Assembly (NCBI GenBank): GCA_014529385.2 | Contig: CM043969.1 | Span: 71,634,676-71,698,675, forward strand | Length of the DNA: 64,000 nt | Reading direction: 5' to 3' | Source of the DNA: Adiantum capillus-veneris | Taxonomy: Eukaryota; Streptophyta; Polypodiopsida; Polypodiales; Pteridaceae | In this document: positions 43,761 to 53,851 of the stretch, piece by piece | Layout of the letters: each line of letters begins with the position of its first letter | Position numbering within the stretch: position 1 is the first letter of the stretch | Made by a program: the position numbers and the translations under genes | Notes under the pieces: model-generated | The model's database searches: none | Told to the model about the DNA's origin: nothing | What the model saw: the letters and a program-made list of their open reading frames with translations, nothing else

Positions 43761-43764
43761 TTTT

Positions 43765-43781
43765 TGGCGCCGCTGCCGGGG
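43765..43781 (+). other. A2 primer binding site (tRNA-Asp)
   Basis: TGGCGCCGCTGCCGGGG, four bases after the LTR. It pairs with the 3' end of plant tRNA-Asp with one mismatch. Confidence 0.9.
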
Positions 43782-44409
43782 AATAGCCCTACACTAAGTC
43801 CAAGAGGCACTTTGTGCTTCTTGTATGAGTGGTTTGCAGTAGGAAAGAAGAGGGAGAGGAAGGCGTATTTTTTCTGCAAGTTGTTAATTCTGTTTTTCTG
43901 TTGCGCACAGTTTGCATTTTCTGTTTTTCTGCTGCGTACATTTAGTATTAGTTGGACAGTTAGCAAAATTCTGTTTTTCTGTTTGCACACAGTTAGCATT
44001 TCTTGCGTTTTTTTTGCATTTCCCGATCGCTAGGAGGGACGCGTTGTGCTTTAGATCGGGATCGGGATCATTTCCCCTACCTCCTCAAGAGGGAATGAGA
44101 GCATGTGGGACAAGTCCTCCACTCTCCTCCCTTCTCTTCCCACTTGCACCTTTAGACTTGCTATTTGGAGCCTAGTTCCCCAGCTAGGAAAAGACTGTTT
44201 CGGGCTTTTCTAGAGCAAAATAGAACCAAACGGTGGGCTGTAAAGCACAGAGCATCCCTCCTAGAGATACGCTCGTTTCGAGCTATCACACGGCCCATTC
44301 CACGACACGCTCTAAAAAATCTAGCAAAAAAACAAACAAAAAACACGCTAAAAACTAGTCACAAGGCCTCCTAGAGCAGCTTTTTGACACCTTAGGGTAT
44401 CAAAAGCAC
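43782..44409 (+). other. A2 leader between PBS and gag
   Basis: No coding feature. CTGTTTTTCTG recurs four times between 43888 and 43983. Upstream in-frame stops support the gag start at 44410. Confidence 0.6.
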
Positions 44410-47400
44410 ATGCACTTACGCTCTGGGCGGGTGCTAGAACACAAGCATATTGAGGGTGCCTCTGTTCATACGGACACCCATTACCCATCCACGATAGGCT
44501 CTAGACCCTCAGCGGGGACACAAGGTAGCACCACCCAAGACCCTAAAATAGCCGCTAGTGATTCCTCCTCCGACTCAGAAATCATGGAAGCATACCCTAC
44601 CCAAAACACTGAGAGAGAAGGCCACGCACCTCCCGAAGCTCCACAGCCTAGTACTAGTATGTTTAGCCATTTCATGGAAACATTAGGTAGAGCTACTCGC
44701 TCGGAACCTGATGCAAATGAAGCACACGAAGGGGGTGGGGAAGTGGACTCTCCTTTCACATCGCACGTGGACCCCACACCCCCAAAGAGTGTCCATGTGG
44801 ATATCCTGTCAACTTCTTACCAAGAAGGCTCTGCTGAGCTGCCTCCTTCAGAAGTTCCCTCTAGAGTACCGTTGGTAACAAGTAAAACCACGGGGAGCAA
44901 CATTGCTTCTACCTCACAAGAAACCGTTAACACGTCGACTCTAGAAGGATTGTTCATTAATGATCATTGGACATACGACCTCCACACTGAGGTGTTGACG
45001 GATCTACACTCTGGCCACGCCTACCATGTAAGATGGATAGAGATTGTACAATCCACCTCTAGTGCCACGAGCATCGAAGATCAACAGAAAATGATCTGTA
45101 ATGTTATCCATGGCATTATTCAATCAGAAAGGCAAAACCGAGGGGTAAATATACTCTCAACTGGCCCCATGAGATTTCTGGATATGAGCAAGGCTCAACA
45201 GCCTACTCTATCACAAATGGAGACTCCTCTAATGAGCCCCATAGACCCATCTTACGTCATTTCACCTGGGGTCTCTATGCAATCTGAGCCTCCGAGCGAC
45301 AACTTTAGCTTCCCTAACTTGGCTCAACCCTCTATTAAGGAAAACACAGTGCTCACTCCAGGGATAAGCCTGACAGAGAATGTACCGATGATATCTACGG
45401 TTAGCGCAGTGCCACTACCTAGTGTCGTAGTACCTAATATGGGGCCTCGACCGTATGTGCCTCTAGCCCCTTATGCACACATCGCCGCCACACCTCCAAT
45501 TGTACCACTTGTTTATGCTCCTCGAGTGCCGCTCCCTAGCCCTTATCCGAGTGGACCTATGCCCGGTTATGTTCCATATCCTGCATCATCCACACATATG
45601 CCAAGACCGGTACCCGTCCCTCTCCCACATATGATTCCAAGAGTACCTCCACCGGCCCTGCCTCCTCACATAGGTGACTTGGCAGCGTTTGCTCAAACCA
45701 TAGGTCGATCTATCGCGGAAAATATGCGTCATGCATCTGATAGAGAGCCTAGAAGTAAGGCAGTACAAATTGCCAAACTCACGCAAAAATTCAATGGGGA
45801 CGAAGATGCTAGAAAACACATTGAAGTGTTTGAACAAGTATGTGATTCCTTAGGGGAACGCAACGAACTACATAAGTGCAATGCCTTAAGCTTGACATTA
45901 AGTGGGAAGGCTGGAGATTGGTATAGAACCCTAAGGGTGGACGAGAAAACAATCTACCCTACCCTTCGAAGGTTGTTTCTAAAGGAGTACATACGAGAAG
46001 GTGTGCTTTGGGGTGTAGCATCTCAGCTACAGAAGGCCGAACGTAAGGAAGGAGAGTCAGTAAGGGACTTCATTAGTCGTCTAAAGCACTTAAACTCTCG
46101 CTGCCCTGTAAATGAGCGCTTCAACAATAACCAACTGCTTGATCGATTCATTCGAGGGTTGAGGAATGAAGGAATCTATAATGGACTAGTGATTAGAGGT
46201 ATCACAACCTGGGAAGATGTCACTGCCAATGCAATCCAATTAGAGGACAACTTGATGATAGCAGGCATGAGGGTGTCTACTGACACGAGATCCACTAGCT
46301 CACAAGCCATTGAGTATGAACCCATGACTGCAAAGCCCATTGCCAATGAGCCAAAGGTATTTGAGACATTCTTGACAGACCTCACCAAGGCAATCCAAGA
46401 GTCTCTTAAGGATAATCGACCCCCTCAAAATAGTCACATGTATCCAAGAAGGGAGCAACAATGGTGTTCCATTTGCTTAGGTCCACATAGCACTAGTGAG
46501 TGCCCTACGTTTAGAGTAAAATTTAATGGAACTTGCAACGCATGTGGTAGGTATGGTCACCAAGCTAAGGATTGTTTAATGATCAAACGTATGATGGCAA
46601 ATAGACCACCTGTAGCCTGGACGGATGCACCTCGAGCTCCTGTATTGATGCCTGCTCCACCTGTTGAGCAACTACCGCAACACATGGTCCCTAGATCTCA
46701 AAATGTTGTACAAGCTACACCGCTACCACCTCCTGTGCTAGGACCGCAGCCCCCGCATCCAAGAGTCGCCCCTATGAACCAAGTGGGTTGCGAGCCATCA
46801 AATGCTTATGCAGATGGCTGTGAGGAGGAAATAGACACTAGTATTGCCTACGGACTTGATACATTGGAAGAGTGTCCTATATACTACATGGAAGATTGTT
46901 GGGGGCAAGTCAAGCCGGTTTATCAAGCTGCTGCTCTCGCATCCAGAGGTCAAAATATCAACACCCAGGCTAGGAGGCCACCTCTTCAATGCTACGAGTG
47001 TGGTGGACCACATCGGGCAGCGGAGTGCCCTATTAGGCTGCAAAAGAATGCTGCACAGATGCAAATGAATCAAGGGAGCACGTCTGCAATGCCAATACTC
47101 ACATGTAATCGTTGTGGCATAGATCACTTGATTGCCCAATGCCCCTATAACCCAAATGCGCCTAAAATCACACCCCTAAATTTGGTCGAAATTGCTAGTG
47201 TGACATCGCCAATACCACCCGTCGCACCCGCTTATGCGATTACACGGTCCATGCTTCAAGGGCCAGGCCATATCCTCGAAGAGAGAGATACCGCGTCAGT
47301 TATCCAAGCAAAGAAAAAGAAGACACGAAGGAAGAGGTCGCAGAATACGGGAAATTCAAAGCCAAGTTCCAAAACAAACATAGGAACAGGAGATGACCCC

Positions 47401-47655
47401 GTGTATATGAATGACCTCGAGGATGATTCAGATTCAATCGAGACAATGGAGACTAGAACCAATACCACAAAGGGAAAGACCGACAAAGAAAACCGTAACA
47501 TGGAACCAAATGAAAACCGAATAAGAGAAAACCATAAAGAGCCTCTGAAAACACCACAAGTGTTTCCAAATCCAATCCAAGACCCCCAAGATAAACCGCA
47601 GGGGCAAAAAGGGAAAAATCGTAAAAAGAAGATTGGGACGTACCCAAACCAGTAG
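44410..47655 (+). CDS. gag: A2 Gag polyprotein
   Basis: An open frame of 1,081 codons, long for a plant Ty3 Gag. It starts MHLRSGRVLEHK; A3 starts in the same way, which supports the ATG. Residues 1-420 are Ser/Thr/Pro-rich and of low complexity, with a proline-rich stretch at 330-420. The capsid core is at about 440-620 (AGDWYRTLRVDEKTIYPTLRR, GESVRDFISRLKHLNSRCP). Four zinc knuckles form two pairs: C-x2-C-x3-H-x4-C near 687, C-x2-C-x4-H-x4-C near 709, and two more x3 knuckles near 861 and 899. A Lys-rich tail follows. Gag should assemble the virus-like particle in the cytoplasm and bind the genomic RNA. The frame ends at TAG 47653, where A3 reads on; A2 has lost one base there. Confidence 0.92.
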   Translation: MHLRSGRVLEHKHIEGASVHTDTHYPSTIGSRPSAGTQGSTTQDPKIAASDSSSDSEIMEAYPTQNTEREGHAPPEAPQPSTSMFSHFMETLGRATRSEPDANEAHEGGGEVDSPFTSHVDPTPPKSVHVDILSTSYQEGSAELPPSEVPSRVPLVTSKTTGSNIASTSQETVNTSTLEGLFINDHWTYDLHTEVLTDLHSGHAYHVRWIEIVQSTSSATSIEDQQKMICNVIHGIIQSERQNRGVNILSTGPMRFLDMSKAQQPTLSQMETPLMSPIDPSYVISPGVSMQSEPPSDNFSFPNLAQPSIKENTVLTPGISLTENVPMISTVSAVPLPSVVVPNMGPRPYVPLAPYAHIAATPPIVPLVYAPRVPLPSPYPSGPMPGYVPYPASSTHMPRPVPVPLPHMIPRVPPPALPPHIGDLAAFAQTIGRSIAENMRHASDREPRSKAVQIAKLTQKFNGDEDARKHIEVFEQVCDSLGERNELHKCNALSLTLSGKAGDWYRTLRVDEKTIYPTLRRLFLKEYIREGVLWGVASQLQKAERKEGESVRDFISRLKHLNSRCPVNERFNNNQLLDRFIRGLRNEGIYNGLVIRGITTWEDVTANAIQLEDNLMIAGMRVSTDTRSTSSQAIEYEPMTAKPIANEPKVFETFLTDLTKAIQESLKDNRPPQNSHMYPRREQQWCSICLGPHSTSECPTFRVKFNGTCNACGRYGHQAKDCLMIKRMMANRPPVAWTDAPRAPVLMPAPPVEQLPQHMVPRSQNVVQATPLPPPVLGPQPPHPRVAPMNQVGCEPSNAYADGCEEEIDTSIAYGLDTLEECPIYYMEDCWGQVKPVYQAAALASRGQNINTQARRPPLQCYECGGPHRAAECPIRLQKNAAQMQMNQGSTSAMPILTCNRCGIDHLIAQCPYNPNAPKITPLNLVEIASVTSPIPPVAPAYAITRSMLQGPGHILEERDTASVIQAKKKKTRRKRSQNTGNSKPSSKTNIGTGDDPVYMNDLEDDSDSIETMETRTNTTKGKTDKENRNMEPNENRIRENHKEPLKTPQVFPNPIQDPQDKPQGQKGKNRKKKIGTYPNQ

Positions 47656-48718
47656 ACGAGATTGAGCAGGTGAAACATCTAAGAGGTTTAGTGGAGGAGA
47701 CTCAAAGGAAACTAGAACCAGAACCCATGCATGTCAAAATTCATGACACAGTGTTTCCCACGCAAGTTCATCCACCCCACATGAACCATAGACCGTTAGC
47801 CATATCTAGTATCATCCAAGAAGGGAGTGAGGACAGGACATCAGAAAGTGAGCATACACCTTTCTTGTTGGAAAGGATGTTTAACGAAGGAATACCTGAT
47901 CCCATTGAGGAATATGAGATTCCATCCTCACTAGTTCCTAGTCAAGCACCTGCCCTGACTCGATTATGATTGATGAGGAAAATCATGTGCAATCACTTGA
48001 CTTAGATGGACACGAGTCTGTGATCGAGGTACCCATTAACGAATTAGGGCAGTATTTTGAAGGCGACGAGTCTAATGCAACCCTACCCATCACTACCAAG
48101 GGATTAACTATAAAGGGAATTCTTGATGGTGGTGCGGGAGTTAGCATCGTTACAAAAGATTGTTGGGAATCCATGGGAAAACCCCGCCTCAGTGTTACTA
48201 ACATTGTGGTAAAGATGGCAAATGGTACCATAGCCAAACCTATGGGGATGCTCAAGGATCTTAAGATCAAAGTTCTAGGACACAAGGTACGACATACGTT
48301 CATTGTAATGGATTTCTCTAAACACCTTATGTCATATGAAATGATTTTAGGACGACCATTCATGAGGGAAGCACAAATGGTTCATGATTGGTCTAAAAAT
48401 CATGTCTATTTGCAATTCCAAGACTCTGTCCTTAGAGTGGATTTGGTGACTGGTAAGGTACACCCCTTAGGGAGTAAAACCATTATTGATCATCGCTCTG
48501 ACACCACAGTTCACTCGGCCCCACTACAATATTGTTACACTTGTAAGAAGGATACAGACATTGGCCAAGATTCTCCTTACATGGATGTGTTACCGGGTAT
48601 GACGGAATCAGACAACGTAGACTGGGTACACCTAGCTGCAACCATAGATACCTGGGGAAATAGAGGACCACTTGGGTCACACCAGAGGGGGAAAAGGTAC
48701 CACAAATTGCACCTCTGA
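47656..48718 (+). pseudogene. A2 PR1 region (gag-proximal aspartic protease, out of frame with neighbours)
   Basis: The region before PR1 is at 47656-47969 in a third frame. PR1 proper is in 47966-48718: GILDGGAGVSIVTKDCW (active site with D-G-G in place of D-S/T-G), VKMANGTIAKPMGML, and MILGRPFMREAQMVHDW. Compared with A3, A2 lost one base at about 47650, has a deletion near 47950, and lost one base near 48660. D-G-G active sites are seen in other plant Ty3 elements, so PR1 may once have been active. A3 has GGG at this site and has lost the Asp. Confidence 0.82.
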
Positions 48719-48720
48719 AC

Positions 48721-51700
48721 ATGATAAGTGCCATACATGCATCTTCTAAGGGCAAGGCAATTGTGGACCAATCTGACAGTGACACCGATAGCTCAATAGA
48801 AGACTTTGACCAACACGACTTGGACACTGACTCCCAGAGTGAAACGGATTCTGAATCTCATGAATTAGAGAGTGGAGCAAGTTCAGAGTCAAAACATTCG
48901 GAAGGACCGAGCACATCAACCGATGATAGCTCCTCCGAGAGTGAAGAGGACACCAACGAGGACTCCTTTAGTGAGCCAGATCTAAATGCAAATCAAAAGC
49001 AGGTCTCAAATAAGAAAAAGAAAAACCTTAAGAGGCGTCGATATCGAGCCAATGTACGTGCTAGGATAAAAAAGAAGAGATCCTCAGCAGAATGGCTCAG
49101 TTATATAGGAGCATGTGATGCTCATCGAAAATTGGTAGACAATTGGGGTGAATATCTCCAAAATGTTATGTGGTGTAGACCACGACCCCATGACATAGCC
49201 CAATTAGAGATCATAGACAAGCCAAAGTTGAGCCGCACTGCAAGGAGGCGTCAAAACCAAGAGTTAGCTCGACAACACAAGAAAGCAGAAATGGAAGCAC
49301 AAACCAAAGCACAACCAGAATCCACAGACTTGCATCCTGCACCAGAACATTTCAAATCTTACACCACAGGGGAAGCAAAGGTTGTGTACACAAAAGCCCA
49401 AAGAATACCTATCGATGGGAATAATGGAATCTATGATGGTCCGGCAATAGTTAAAGAAATAGAATTAGCTGACCCCGGTGAAGAATCAAAACCTGTTTTT
49501 ATTGCCCAAGACCTCACAGAAGTTGAAGAGGCGGTCCTCAAAGAGCTTCTCAAGGAATTCAAGGACGTATTCGCTTGGACATACCATGATATGAAAGGTG
49601 TTCCACCTTCTGTGGTCCAACATACAATCCCTATGATTAGCACTGCGAAGCCCGTACAACAAAGACCCTACCCGATGAATCCTAAGTACGCAAAGATCAT
49701 TCAAGAAGAACTAGAAAAGCTTATCAAATGTGGGTTCATATATCCTATTGAACACTCTGAATGGGTGTCTCCAATAGTTATCGTGCCAAAAAAGAATGGG
49801 AAACTCAGGGTGTGCGTGGACCTCAAAAAAGTTAATGCAGCTACTAGAAGAGACCATTACCCCCTACCATATTCCGAACATGTACTCGAAAGAGTTGCAG
49901 GCAAGGAAGCTTATAGCTTTCTAGATGGGTACTCAGGCTACAACCAAATCACGATAGCGCTAGAGGACCAAGCTAAAACTGCCTTCATCACAGAATTTGG
50001 CGTGTTTGCATTTCGTGTGATGGCTTTTGGCTTAACAAATGCCCCTGCTACATTCCAACGATTAATAAACACTGCTTTTAAAGAATATTTGAGAGAGTTT
50101 TGTGAAGCTTTCTTAGACGACCTTTGTGTTTACTCTTCTTGGAAAGAACATCTATCATGTTTGCGGAAGGTGTTTGAAAAGTGTAGGTTATATCGTATCT
50201 CATTGAACCCGTTCAAATGCCAATTTTGGGTCAAGCATGGAGTTATTTTAGGGCATATAGTATCCAAGAATGGTATCTCAACCGATGAGAGCAAAATTAA
50301 AGTGATTCTAGAGTTACCACCACCAACCAATTACAAGGGAGTTCAAAGGTTCATGGGACACGTGGGTTATTATCGACGGTTTATTTTATTTTTCGCTGAG
50401 ATAGCACGTCCTTTGTACAAGCTTCTCATTGAATTTAAATGGACTGAAGAGTGTGACCAGGCCTATGAACAATTGAAGAAAACACTAGCAAGTGCTCCGA
50501 TTTTAAGGACACCTAACTGGGATGTCATTTTCCATGTGCATATTGATGCATCAAACTTTGCTATTGGGTGTGTTCTCACTCAACCAGGAGAACATAAATT
50601 GGACTATCCCATTAGCTTTGCAAGCCGTCAATTGAACGATGCTGAAAGGAACTACACCACTACAGAGCGAGAAGGTTTGGCAATGGTTTATGCAGTAAAG
50701 AAATTTCGCTACTACCTTCTGGCAAACAAGTTTGTATTTTATGTGGACCATCAAGCGTTGTTGTATCTGGTAAACAAGCCATGCTCCACAGGAAGAATCA
50801 CACGATGGTTGTTAATTCTTCTGGAGTTTGATTTCACGATTGTAGTGAGACCCGGTAAAAGGCACGTCATGGCTGATCATTTGTCTCGCATACCCAATGG
50901 TGAAGCCCCTACAGGAGTTGATGATGAATTACCCGATACTTCCCTATTCATAGTTGAGACTATGCCTGAATGGAGTGAGAACATTGTTAACTTTTTAGTT
51001 AATGGTTTTCCACCCAAGGAACTTCGTAAGGATATCGCTCGAAGGCTAGTAAAAGAATGTGAACCCTATTGTTTGATTGCCGGAACTCTGTATAGATTAG
51101 GCAAGGATGATATTCTTAGGCGTTGTGCCCGCGAGGATGAATATTTGTATATCTTGCAAGAAGCACATATGGGCATAGCAGGAGGACATTTTTCAGGAGA
51201 CCTGACTGCTAGAAAGGTGCTGCAATCAGGCTATTGGTGGCCAACTTTATTTAAGGATGCATCACTTTTTACAAAAGGGTGTGATGAGTGCCAACGTTAC
51301 AAGACCACACAGCGCAAAGACAGAATGCCCTTACATCCTATTAAAGTAACCCAACCATTTGAAAAATGGGGCTTAGACTTTGTAGGTCCAATTAGTCCCG
51401 CAGCTCGCAACACTCAATCTCGATATATTCTAGTTGCTACGGACTATGTAACAAAGTGGGCTGAAGCTAAGGCTTCACAAAAAGCTGACGCGAGGACAAC
51501 AGCTAAGTTTCTTTTTGAGAACATTATCACAAGATTTGGTTGCCCTTTTGAAATTGTTAGTGATAATGGTACCCATTTTATAAATGAGGTAATAAGAGAG
51601 CTTACCACGACCTTTATGATATCCCACCATAAGTCTACACCTTATTACCCGCAAGCTAATGGACAAGCCGAGAGCACCAACAAGACTCTAATCTCTATTT

Positions 51701-53526
51701 TAACCAAGACGGTAGAAGCTCATCGCACTGATTGGGATTTGAAGTTGACATCTGCTCTATGGGCTTATAAAGTGGCTATTAATTGTACGCCATTCAAAAT
51801 GGTATACGGCCAAGAAGCGGTTATGCCTTGGGAGTTTGTCATTCCTAGTCTTAGGGTAGCTTCGCAAGAAGGATGGAATGGTAACCCCTTAACCGAGCGT
51901 TTGTATATCTTAGAAAAACTAGACGAAGAGAGACAGTTGGCTGTGCAAAATGCTCTTGTGGAAAAGGATAGGAGAAAGAAGTGGTTTGATCGCCATGTGA
52001 AGGACAAGGACATCAAAGTTGGTGATAAAGTTCTTATGTATGGAGTACGTAAAGAGAAGAAAAAGTTGAAATATGCTGGTAAAGGACCATATAGAGTATG
52101 TGAAATTACCCCACAAGGTACCCTTCGTGTGGAAACTCTTGATGGAGTTGAAACCATTGGATTCCTCAATGGGAGTAAATTCAAAAGATATTATGATCCT
52201 TTAAGCCAAGAAGAACTACGGGCCATTCATCAAAAGAAGGCCGCCAAAGCACAAACCGAGTTAAACAAGATACAAGCTCAAGCTGAGGCTAAGGAGCGAC
52301 AACAACGTATAAGACAAAAACGAGAGGCTAACCTTGGAGTCACAAATGCATTCCACGTGGAAATCGAAGAGGATGGGTTGGACTCTGACACACCTCTACG
52401 ATACCCTATCGAGTTAAATAGTGCCTATGGAAAAGTGCTATATAACGCCTTATTGGACACGGGTGCTAAACATAATCTGCTATCCTATGGGGTGTGGTGT
52501 CAGTTAGGGAAGCCACCTCTATCTGAGAGTATTATCCAAGTCAAGGGTTTCAACAAGAAAAAAACTACGGTTTTTGGAATCTGGCACACTTCTGTCAGTT
52601 ATGACAATGGAATTGTAGCTCAAGACTTTTTGTTCATGCCTACTGGAACTATGGAGGGTAATATAAACCTAGGCCGCACGTGGATGATAGCCACCAAATG
52701 CACTATTGATTGGGGGACTGGGGGTGTTACAACGCAAAAACCAACTCTTAGCCCTACCACTCAAGCCATAGTCCCTGAGATATTGCCTAAGGAAATAAAA
52801 CCCAAGACATTGCATGTCCAGGAGGTTGAACCATACGTCCCCATAGCCCAACTCTCTAGAGCTTCAACTGATGTAGTTGAAAGAAAGCTTGAGACACACA
52901 AGAACCATCCTAATATAACAGAGAAAACATACAAGTGGGTCCCTAAAGCCTCTGTAGTGAGCATGATTGATGCAAAAAAACGGAAACCTAGTAAGAACCG
53001 TCCCACTCACTCCAAGAAATGTAAAGAAACGTTGCGTTGGATTCCTAAACGACTATTGGAAGCCCAAGGATACTATGAAGGAAATGATCAAATCTGGGTG
53101 CCCAAACGTAAAGTGTACTCTTACCTGTCACCTGGCCCATGTAAACCCAATCCTGTGGCTCCAAAACAAATTGAAAATCGCGGAAAGGAAAAAATCATGG
53201 AATGCTACACACCCGATCTAGAGCTAGTTTGGGTACCAAAGAAAGAACGAATTGTTCCACCTAGCTCAGGAACAGGGAAATCAAATGAAGCTTCTTGCTC
53301 TTCATGTAGTTCCTATACGCAAATAGAAGCTTCGACACAACCTCCACCTACCACTGTACATATCCATACAAGCACGAAAGAGTTTTCACCTCCCGGGGTA
53401 AGTTCACCACCTACAACAACGTTGCAAATAAAATCATGGGAGAGTACCTTACCACCCTTGCAACTAGATGAAACGCATAGGGCGGTCGAAAACTATTGGT
53501 TAAAACCTTCACCCATAACAACTTGA
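48721..53526 (+). CDS. pol: A2 Pol: RT, RNase H, integrase, second protease, W-x-P-K tail
   Basis: An open frame of 1,601 codons. Residues 1-290 are acidic then basic, with no known domain. RT is about 300-560 (VDLKKVN near 365, catalytic FLDDL near 464-468). RNase H is about 590-720 (HIDAS, TEREGLAM, VDHQAL). The linker and H2C2 finger are at 760-860 and the integrase DDE core at 885 (Asp), 946 (Asp) and 983 (Glu); the tail lies at 1085-1180. PR2 is about 1215-1330 with LLDTGAKHNLL near 1245 and LGRTW near 1316. Four W-[VI]-P-K motifs are near 1406, 1440, 1459 and 1504. All catalytic residues of RT, RH and INT are present. The stop at 53524 is a TGG to TGA change 14 codons before the end seen in A1. 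The true N-terminus is upstream in the PR1 frame. Confidence 0.93.
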   Translation: MISAIHASSKGKAIVDQSDSDTDSSIEDFDQHDLDTDSQSETDSESHELESGASSESKHSEGPSTSTDDSSSESEEDTNEDSFSEPDLNANQKQVSNKKKKNLKRRRYRANVRARIKKKRSSAEWLSYIGACDAHRKLVDNWGEYLQNVMWCRPRPHDIAQLEIIDKPKLSRTARRRQNQELARQHKKAEMEAQTKAQPESTDLHPAPEHFKSYTTGEAKVVYTKAQRIPIDGNNGIYDGPAIVKEIELADPGEESKPVFIAQDLTEVEEAVLKELLKEFKDVFAWTYHDMKGVPPSVVQHTIPMISTAKPVQQRPYPMNPKYAKIIQEELEKLIKCGFIYPIEHSEWVSPIVIVPKKNGKLRVCVDLKKVNAATRRDHYPLPYSEHVLERVAGKEAYSFLDGYSGYNQITIALEDQAKTAFITEFGVFAFRVMAFGLTNAPATFQRLINTAFKEYLREFCEAFLDDLCVYSSWKEHLSCLRKVFEKCRLYRISLNPFKCQFWVKHGVILGHIVSKNGISTDESKIKVILELPPPTNYKGVQRFMGHVGYYRRFILFFAEIARPLYKLLIEFKWTEECDQAYEQLKKTLASAPILRTPNWDVIFHVHIDASNFAIGCVLTQPGEHKLDYPISFASRQLNDAERNYTTTEREGLAMVYAVKKFRYYLLANKFVFYVDHQALLYLVNKPCSTGRITRWLLILLEFDFTIVVRPGKRHVMADHLSRIPNGEAPTGVDDELPDTSLFIVETMPEWSENIVNFLVNGFPPKELRKDIARRLVKECEPYCLIAGTLYRLGKDDILRRCAREDEYLYILQEAHMGIAGGHFSGDLTARKVLQSGYWWPTLFKDASLFTKGCDECQRYKTTQRKDRMPLHPIKVTQPFEKWGLDFVGPISPAARNTQSRYILVATDYVTKWAEAKASQKADARTTAKFLFENIITRFGCPFEIVSDNGTHFINEVIRELTTTFMISHHKSTPYYPQANGQAESTNKTLISILTKTVEAHRTDWDLKLTSALWAYKVAINCTPFKMVYGQEAVMPWEFVIPSLRVASQEGWNGNPLTERLYILEKLDEERQLAVQNALVEKDRRKKWFDRHVKDKDIKVGDKVLMYGVRKEKKKLKYAGKGPYRVCEITPQGTLRVETLDGVETIGFLNGSKFKRYYDPLSQEELRAIHQKKAAKAQTELNKIQAQAEAKERQQRIRQKREANLGVTNAFHVEIEEDGLDSDTPLRYPIELNSAYGKVLYNALLDTGAKHNLLSYGVWCQLGKPPLSESIIQVKGFNKKKTTVFGIWHTSVSYDNGIVAQDFLFMPTGTMEGNINLGRTWMIATKCTIDWGTGGVTTQKPTLSPTTQAIVPEILPKEIKPKTLHVQEVEPYVPIAQLSRASTDVVERKLETHKNHPNITEKTYKWVPKASVVSMIDAKKRKPSKNRPTHSKKCKETLRWIPKRLLEAQGYYEGNDQIWVPKRKVYSYLSPGPCKPNPVAPKQIENRGKEKIMECYTPDLELVWVPKKERIVPPSSGTGKSNEASCSSCSSYTQIEASTQPPPTTVHIHTSTKEFSPPGVSSPPTTTLQIKSWESTLPPLQLDETHRAVENYWLKPSPITT

Positions 53527-53578
53527 AACAATTGGTTTCAAAAGGTGATGACTTCATTCCAAAAGGTATGATCTACCC

Positions 53579-53592
53579 AAGGAAGGGGGGAG
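53579..53592 (+). other. Internal polypurine tract of A2
   Basis: AAGGAAGGGGGGAG, then TGTTTGCTAACATC. It lies just after the ancestral pol stop and resembles the terminal PPT at 55476. Confidence 0.75.
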
Positions 53593-53670
53593 TGTTTGCT
53601 AACATCAATTATTCACTCGCTCCCCTCTCAACCTTCCTCCCTGACCTCTCAATTCCAATCTTAGGGAATG

Positions 53671-53680
53671 TATATATATA
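53671..53680 (+). promoter_or_regulatory. TATA box upstream of the A2 accessory ORF
   Basis: TATATATATA, in a block conserved with A1 (22403-22437), about 170 bp before the accessory ATG. Confidence 0.5.
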
Positions 53681-53851
53681 GCCTTATACTCACAAAAAAC
53701 AAAAATAGTAAAGAGCAAGAGCGACTAGCAACCAGAGAGCACCCTATCAGATCTTACATATAAGTCCAAATTCACCGTGTCAATTCAAGCAACACACAAA
53801 AACAACTCTTATGTTTTAAAGGCCTAACCAAATCTATCTGTCTTGTCAGAA

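Noticed and set aside
43395-43761. Arg-rich - strand frames in the LTRs (also at 24558-24943, 55712-56096, 63352-63666)
   Set aside because: They are antisense readings of the GC-rich U5 and microsatellite part of family A LTRs. They recur because the LTR recurs.
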